A DNA stretch of 10,748 nt from JBCCFK01 sp965262315 (lineage in GTDB: Bacteria > Actinomycetota > Acidimicrobiia > Acidimicrobiales > UBA8592): the NCBI GenBank assembly GCA_965262315.1, contig CBDHFJ010000140.1, positions 1 to 10,748 on the forward strand, in the 5' to 3' direction. A program made the translations under genes and the position numbers. This document shows positions 6,404 to 10,748 of this stretch, piece by piece. The notes beneath the pieces were generated by a model. The model saw only the letters and a list, made by a program, of their open reading frames with translations. It was not told the origin of the DNA and made no database searches. The stretch's first letter is position 1. Each line of letters opens with the position of its first letter.

Positions 6404-6858
6404 CAGCGGACCTCGCCGTCGGCGTCTGTCTCGTCGGTCGGGGCCAGCCCGACTCTCCGCGCGACCGTCTCGGATCCGATGTGGCCCGGCGCGATCCAGG
6501 CGTCGAAGCGGTTCACCCCCTCGGACCGGAGCAACTCGACCATGGCTGCGGTGGCCGTCGATGCATGGCCCTGCCGCTGCCACGGCTCGCCGATGAGCCA
6601 CGCGAGCGTGGCCGTGTCCGCGACGACCGTCGCTTGCACGTAGCCCACCGCGGCAGCGTCGAGACGCACGATCCAGTTGCGCCACTGCTCGTCGACCCTG
6701 CCCGAGCCCGCGACCTGGGACTGGTAGCGGCGACGGAGCTCGTCGAGCGAGGGCGGCCCTCCCCCGGTGATCGTGTAGAGCCCTGGTGCAGACAGCACGG
6801 CGACCATCTCCTGGGCATCGTCGACGCGCAACGCATGCAGCGAGACCTCGGCGCTCAC
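6394..6858 (-). CDS. GNAT-family N-acetyltransferase
   Basis: 154-aa acetyl-CoA-dependent acetyltransferase of the GNAT fold. The motif A region is readable as LAWLIGEPWQRQGHASTATA, with QRQGHA matching the Q/RxxGxG/A pyrophosphate-binding loop. It is followed by a helix and FDAWIAPGHIGSETVARRVG, the motif B region typical of RimJ/RimL-like members. The acceptor is unknown. The start is GTG 6858, whose bases overlap the HelD stop as GTGA, so translation is probably coupled to that helicase and no separate Shine-Dalgarno is needed. The longer open frame upstream (to 6960) only shadows the HelD gene. Confidence 0.87.
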   Translation of the reverse strand: MSAEVSLHALRVDDAQEMVAVLSAPGLYTITGGGPPSLDELRRRYQSQVAGSGRVDEQWRNWIVRLDAAAVGYVQATVVADTATLAWLIGEPWQRQGHASTATAAMVELLRSEGVNRFDAWIAPGHIGSETVARRVGLAPTDETDADGEVRWSS

Positions 6859-8849
6859 GCCGCGCGGACCAGCGGGATCAGTTGGGGCGGGAGGCCGGCA
6901 CTCCCCAGCAGCTCGAGGTGCTGGACGGCTCTCGTCACCGCGACGAACAGCGGCCGCCACGACCGGTGCGGGTCGTACATGTCCGAGGGCTCCACCACGA
7001 TGACCGCGTCGAACTCCAGGCCCTTCGCCTCGAGGGGCGAGAGCACGTCGACGCCACCGTCAGGACCGAGTGCAGCAGTGAGGGCCTCGCGCCGGTCCGA
7101 CTCGGCATCGACGACGGCCACGGTCGCCCAGCGTTCGGCGGCCTCGCCTGCGCGCGCCGCCACCGTGGCCACGAGGTCGTCGGCGCCGATCTGGTGCCAG
7201 CCCGGCAGGGCAGCGGCCGGCCGAACCGACGACGTGGGGCGGAGGGTCTCGCCGATCTCCGGCAACAGCGCGTTCGCGAGGGCGATGAACTCGTCGGGGA
7301 CGCGATAGCCCACGGTCAGCTCGGCCAGTTCCACCGGCGCGTCGGCGGTCCCGAGGCTGGCGAGCGGAAGGGCCCAGTCGTCGTACATCCAGTGCCCGCT
7401 GCACTGCGCGACGTCGCCCAGGATCGTGAAGGACTGGCCCTTGGCGCGGCGGGCCACCATTCGCAGCGCCATCGGCGACAGATCCTGGGCTTCGTCGAGG
7501 ATGACGTGCCCGTAGTCCACGAACCGCTGACCGAGCTGGTAGGACGCCTCGTCGAGGAGCGGCCGGTCCACCTCCGAGAGTGCACGTCGCGCCGGGCGCT
7601 CCCCGAGCACGGCGATCTCGTCGGGCTCGAACCCGACCTCGCGAAGCACGGTCTCGTCACGCACCGTGTCACGCCACATGGCCTTGATGGCGGGCTGTGG
7701 CTTGGTCTCGGGCCAGTGCTGTTTGACGAACGCGCTGAACGTCGAGGACTTGCGTGCCGCCTTGGCGAAATCCGAAGCGGTTGCCGTGGGCCCGCCCACG
7801 GCGCGCGACCGGATGTCGTCGCGGAGGTCGCTGATCATGCGCGACATCCACGTCTCACGTGCCGGTCCCATACGATCGAATTCTCGGAGCACGTCGCGCA
7901 TGTGCCTGGCGGCGCGTGCGGCCTGGAGCGTCGCTGAGCCGAGATCGGTCCGGACGCGGACGTCCTCGGTTGGCTCGCTGAGTGCGCGCTCGAGGTGTCG
8001 CCTGATCAACCTCGACATCCGGGGGTCGCCGGCGAGCCGACAGTGCTCCGGTGAAAGCCCGGCGTCGTCGGGCAGGTCGATGTCACCGAGATCGGCCGGC
8101 ACGACCTGGCGGGAGCTGCGTTCGCCGAGGCTCGGCAACACATCGGCGATGTAGTCGAGGAACCGCTTGTTCGGCCCCACGACCAGGACGCCTTCGCGGC
8201 TCAGCAGATCACGATGCTCGAACAGGAGGTACGCCGCCCGGTGCAGCCCGACCGCGGTCTTGCCGGTCCCAGGGCCGCCCTGCACCACCAGGGTCCGGTC
8301 GAGCGGCGCTCGGACGATCCGGTCCTGTTCGGCCTGGATGGTGGCGACGATCTCGCGCATGGAGCCGGTCCGGGCCCGGTTGATCTCGGCCAGGAGCGGA
8401 TCCGGGATCCCGGCGGCCGCCTCGGGGTCGGTGAGATCGGTGTCGTAGATCTCGATCAGGTCGTCGCCTTCGAGCACGAACTGGCGCCGAAGCTCGACGC
8501 CCATGGGGTTCAGCGCGGTCGCCCGATAGAACGGCTCTGCGGCTCGCGCTCGCCAGTCGATCACGAGCGCGTTCTGGTCGGCATCGGCGATGTGCTGGCG
8601 GCCGATGTAGTACGTGTCCTCGTCCTCGTCGTCGAGCCGGGCGAAGCACGCGGCCTGTGCACCGGCGTCGCGCAATCGTTGCGCCCGACCGGTCAGGTTG
8701 GCCGCAAGCGCTTGCGCGTCGGGGTTGTGGCGGTCGGCCTTCGCCGACGCCAGCAGCGCCTCGACGTGCATGACGGATGCGTTGAGCGCTGCCCGCGCGT
8801 CGACGATGTACGCCTGTTCGGCGTCGTGTTCCGGGTGTCGTGTCGCCAC
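6855..8849 (-). CDS. helD: HelD-like RNA polymerase recycling helicase (UvrD/Rep-type ATPase)
   Basis: A superfamily 1 ATPase of 664 aa resembling actinobacterial HelD, which binds RNA polymerase, opens its clamp and releases stalled nucleic acid. Residues 10-65 form a helical N-terminal arm, followed by FARLDDEDEDTYYIGRQHIA and VIDWRARAAEPFYRA, a segment characteristic of HelD rather than UvrD. Walker A GGPGTGKT is at 191-198, Walker B DEAQD at 452-456, VGYRVPDE near 513-520, EAKGLEFDAVIVVEP near 607-621 and FVAVTRA near 635-641. At 664 aa it is somewhat shorter than well-studied HelD proteins. GTG 8849 has a good Shine-Dalgarno (AGGGGG, 5-base spacing). Some actinobacterial HelD proteins protect against rifamycins; that role here is inference. 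A GNAT gene overlaps its stop. Confidence 0.9.
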   Translation of the reverse strand: MATRHPEHDAEQAYIVDARAALNASVMHVEALLASAKADRHNPDAQALAANLTGRAQRLRDAGAQAACFARLDDEDEDTYYIGRQHIADADQNALVIDWRARAAEPFYRATALNPMGVELRRQFVLEGDDLIEIYDTDLTDPEAAAGIPDPLLAEINRARTGSMREIVATIQAEQDRIVRAPLDRTLVVQGGPGTGKTAVGLHRAAYLLFEHRDLLSREGVLVVGPNKRFLDYIADVLPSLGERSSRQVVPADLGDIDLPDDAGLSPEHCRLAGDPRMSRLIRRHLERALSEPTEDVRVRTDLGSATLQAARAARHMRDVLREFDRMGPARETWMSRMISDLRDDIRSRAVGGPTATASDFAKAARKSSTFSAFVKQHWPETKPQPAIKAMWRDTVRDETVLREVGFEPDEIAVLGERPARRALSEVDRPLLDEASYQLGQRFVDYGHVILDEAQDLSPMALRMVARRAKGQSFTILGDVAQCSGHWMYDDWALPLASLGTADAPVELAELTVGYRVPDEFIALANALLPEIGETLRPTSSVRPAAALPGWHQIGADDLVATVAARAGEAAERWATVAVVDAESDRREALTAALGPDGGVDVLSPLEAKGLEFDAVIVVEPSDMYDPHRSWRPLFVAVTRAVQHLELLGSAGLPPQLIPLVRAA

Positions 8850-8854
8850 CGGAG

Positions 8855-8860
8855 CCCCCT
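8855..8860 (-). promoter_or_regulatory. Shine-Dalgarno for HelD
   Basis: AGGGGG on the reverse strand, 5 bases before GTG 8849; it decides the GTG start. No convincing -35/-10 pair was found in 8861-8956. Confidence 0.6.
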
Positions 8861-8956
8861 GCTGGTCGCCTACCCCGCCGTTGGGCGGCCTGCCAGGCTA
8901 TCCAACGCGGGCGTCGACGCATCCCCACAACGGGGGTGACCCATCGAGAAGGATCC

Positions 8957-8986
8957 GGTTGGGTCGTGCCGGAGCACGACCCAACC
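8957..8986 (-). terminator. Hairpin terminator after the CaiB/BaiF gene
   Basis: GGTTGGGTCGTGC (8957-8969) pairs perfectly with GCACGACCCAACC (8974-8986) around loop CGGA, 13 pairs. It begins four bases past the CoA-transferase stop codon on the reverse strand, with a short T/C-rich stretch after it. It separates that gene from HelD. Confidence 0.75.
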
Positions 8987-8990
8987 CCGA

Positions 8991-10187
8991 TCAGCCGATG
9001 ACGCCTGCCTCGCGCAGCGCGGCGATCTCGTCGGCGGACTTTCCGAGCGATGCGAGGATCTCGTCGTTGTGCTGGCCCCGGTGGGCCGCCGACGCGGCGA
9101 CCGCGGCCGGGGTCTCGTGGAAGCGCGCGGCCGGGACCGGCTGCTGGATGGTGCCGGCGTCGGGGTGCTGCCAGGTCGTCAGGGTGCCGTTGTGCACGAT
9201 CTGGGGGTCCTCGATCGACTGTTCAGCCGTCAGGATCGGGCCTGCCGGCACGTCGGCTGCAACCAGCGCAGCGACGGCGTCGGCGACGTTCATCTCCCGG
9301 AAGGCATCCGCGATCATGCCGCCGAGGATCTGGAAGTTCTCGGGGTTCTGGGCGAGCGCGATCATCGTGCCGAAGCGCTCGTCCTCGCTCCACTCGGGGT
9401 GGCCGCATGCCTCGTAGACGCCGTGGCGCTGCGGGTCGGAGGCCGCGAAGTAGACGAGCTTGCCGTCCGCGCACTCGGTCAGGTTGTAGATCTGGGCCAG
9501 GCGCAGCCCGCCGTTGGCGTCGTCGTCGATGACCGTCTTGTCCATCATCCCGTCGGGCCAGAAGAAGTACATGCAGGCGTCGACCATCGGGATCTCGACC
9601 AGCTGGCCTCCCGCTCCGCGCTCACGGGCGAACAATGCCGCCGCGATCGCCTGGCTGACCGTCAGCGCCGTGCTCTTGTCGGCGAAGAGGTTGCGGATGA
9701 GATCCGGGAACGGGATCTCCGGGTTCACCTGGCGGTCGACCACGGCACACAACGCCTGGATCACGGGATCGAGGACCGGCCGGTCGGAGTACGGCCCGCT
9801 CGGACCGAAGCCCGAGATGGAGACGTAGACGATGTCGGGGTTGACGGCCTTGACCTCGTCGTAGCCCAGGCCGAGCCGCTCGATGGCGCCGGGGCGGAAG
9901 TTCTGGACGAACACGTCGGCGTCGCGGCAGAGCTCGAGGATGAGCGCCGTCCCCTCGTCACCGGTCAGATCGACGGAGAGGGCCCGCTTGCCGCGGTTGT
10001 TGTTGATGTAGAAGGCGCCGATGCCGCCCTTGTCGAAGGACGGGAGACGGGTGAGATCGCCGAGTCCCGCCGTGGGTTCGACCTTGATCACGTCGGCGCC
10101 CTGGTCGGCCAGCAGCATCGTGGCCAACGGCCCCGAGACCACCTGCGTCATGTCGACGACCTTCACGCCGTCCATCGGTCCTGGCAT
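8991..10187 (-). CDS. CaiB/BaiF family (class III) CoA-transferase
   Basis: A class III CoA-transferase of 398 aa, which moves CoA between carboxylic acids through an enzyme-bound aspartyl anhydride. The N-terminus reads MDGVKVVDMTQVVSGPLATM, then LADQGADVIKVEP, NNNRGKRALSVDL and VFVQNFRPGAIERLGLGYDE, all hallmark segments. D170 in NLFADKSTALT is the expected nucleophile (equivalent to Asp169 of formyl-CoA transferase). GQLVEIPMVDA and the C-terminal LGKSADEIAALREAGVI are also typical. ATG 10187 is preceded by GAGGGGG at 9-base spacing. An internal ATG at 10175 is possible but lacks this site. The acyl substrate is unknown; the nearby acyl-CoA dehydrogenase suggests fatty or sterol side-chain acids (inference). 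Confidence 0.93.
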   Translation of the reverse strand: MPGPMDGVKVVDMTQVVSGPLATMLLADQGADVIKVEPTAGLGDLTRLPSFDKGGIGAFYINNNRGKRALSVDLTGDEGTALILELCRDADVFVQNFRPGAIERLGLGYDEVKAVNPDIVYVSISGFGPSGPYSDRPVLDPVIQALCAVVDRQVNPEIPFPDLIRNLFADKSTALTVSQAIAAALFARERGAGGQLVEIPMVDACMYFFWPDGMMDKTVIDDDANGGLRLAQIYNLTECADGKLVYFAASDPQRHGVYEACGHPEWSEDERFGTMIALAQNPENFQILGGMIADAFREMNVADAVAALVAADVPAGPILTAEQSIEDPQIVHNGTLTTWQHPDAGTIQQPVPAARFHETPAAVAASAAHRGQHNDEILASLGKSADEIAALREAGVIG

Positions 10188-10196
10188 CAGTCACAT

Positions 10197-10203
10197 CCCC
10201 CTC
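10197..10203 (-). promoter_or_regulatory. Shine-Dalgarno for the CaiB/BaiF gene
   Basis: GAGGGGG on the reverse strand, 9 bases before ATG 10187; it favours that start over ATG 10175. Confidence 0.6.
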
Positions 10204-10254
10204 GGGTCCGGTCTGTTGCGCCAATGATGGCCCACCCCGGCCCCAGGCGCTCGC

Positions 10255-10297
10255 CTCCTCTGGGGGATCCCCCAGAGGAGTTTGGGGGAACCCCCCA
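10255..10297. repeat. 26-bp perfect palindrome plus adjacent G/C hairpin
   Basis: CTCCTCTGGGGGA (10255-10267) is followed by its exact inverse TCCCCCAGAGGAG (10268-10280). A second hairpin follows: TGGGGG (10283-10288) with CCCCCA (10292-10297). Both lie between the divergent CoA-transferase and acyltransferase genes. They could be an attenuator-like leader structure, an operator or a dispersed repeat. No -35/-10 pair was convincing in 10188-10334. Confidence 0.65.
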
Positions 10298-10334
10298 GCT
10301 GACCGAGCCCCCGAGGAATCGTTCACTGGTCGAC

Positions 10335-10748
10335 ATGAGCACCACACTCCCCTCACCCACCGCCGGCGCGGCGCCGTCGGCGTCGGTCAAGGACCTGGCC
10401 GGCGCCACCAAGGCCGATCGCAACCGGGCCATCGACCTCTACCGCGCCCTGGCGATGCTGGCGGTCTCGATCGGACACTGGGCCGCGATCGTCATGAACA
10501 CCGACCCCAACGGCGAGCTGGTCACCGGCAACGCGCTCGAGTTCGCACCGTCGATGAGCTGGCTCACCTGGATCCTCCAGGTCATGCCGCTGTTCTTCGT
10601 CGTCGGCGGCTTCTCGTCGGCGATGTCGCTCGACTCCCACAACGCCAACGGCGGCCGTGCCCAGGACTGGGTCGCAGCTCGCCTGCGGCGGATGCTTGCT
10701 CCCACCGTCACCCTCGCCGCGGCGTGGCTCGTCGGTCTCGCCGTGGCG
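10335..10748 (+). CDS. Acyltransferase-3 family membrane protein, N-terminal part
   Basis: The reading frame is open from ATG 10335 to the right edge (138 codons). A polar, Ala/Pro-rich N-terminal tail of about 28 residues precedes RNRAIDLYRALAMLAVSIGHW, the classic first helix of acyltransferase-3 proteins with candidate catalytic H48. Membrane segments are seen at about 35-55, 77-97 (LTWILQVMPLFFVVGGFSS) and from about 122 on. Such enzymes O-acylate glycans, lipids or antibiotics at the membrane; the substrate is unknown and the rest of the protein lies outside. A GAGGAA stands 17 bases before the ATG, too far to be a good ribosome site. It diverges from the CoA-transferase across a palindrome-rich spacer. 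Confidence 0.85.
   Translation, partial: MSTTLPSPTAGAAPSASVKDLAGATKADRNRAIDLYRALAMLAVSIGHWAAIVMNTDPNGELVTGNALEFAPSMSWLTWILQVMPLFFVVGGFSSAMSLDSHNANGGRAQDWVAARLRRMLAPTVTLAAAWLVGLAVA

Noticed and set aside
6786..7937. 383-aa forward open frame inside HelD
   Set aside because: HelD motifs are continuous on the reverse strand; the forward frame is composition-driven.

Overview
This is a GC-rich (about two-thirds G+C) bacterial window with the codon use and gene families of an actinobacterium. The mix of an F420-type oxidoreductase, cytochrome P450, FadE-type acyl-CoA dehydrogenase, CaiB/BaiF CoA-transferase and an actinobacterial-style HelD points to Acidimicrobiia or a relative; that placement is inference from gene content. 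No RNA genes, CRISPR arrays or insertion sequences were seen.

Left part (1-3985): a cytochrome P450 (-) running off the left edge, a divergent luciferase-like F420-dependent oxidoreductase (+), a 217-base spacer with two near-identical 55-bp dyad repeats, a carboxymuconolactone decarboxylase/AhpD-like protein (-) behind a small cupin (-), and a divergent zinc-ribbon DUF5655 protein (+). Every gene here except the cupin needs at least one single-base indel correction to read through. The AhpD-like gene also has an in-frame TGA exactly where the second redox cysteine belongs, so it is either a point mutation or error, or a selenocysteine codon.

Right part (3985-10748): all reading frames are intact. 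An isochorismatase-family hydrolase (+) overlaps the end of the DUF5655 gene. It converges on an acyl-CoA dehydrogenase (-) across a nested palindrome that reaches from stop codon to stop codon. Then come a GFA-type zinc protein (+), a HelD-like helicase with a GTGA-overlapping GNAT acetyltransferase (both -), a terminator-like hairpin, a CaiB/BaiF CoA-transferase (-) and the start of an acyltransferase-3 membrane protein (+) running off the right edge.

Functionally this looks like accessory lipid, sterol or xenobiotic catabolism (P450, F420 oxidoreductase, acyl-CoA dehydrogenase, CoA-transferase, AhpD-like peroxidase) interleaved with a transcription-recycling helicase. Frequent strand switches mean there is no single large operon. 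The only tight couplings are HelD-GNAT, DUF5655-isochorismatase and cupin-AhpD-like.
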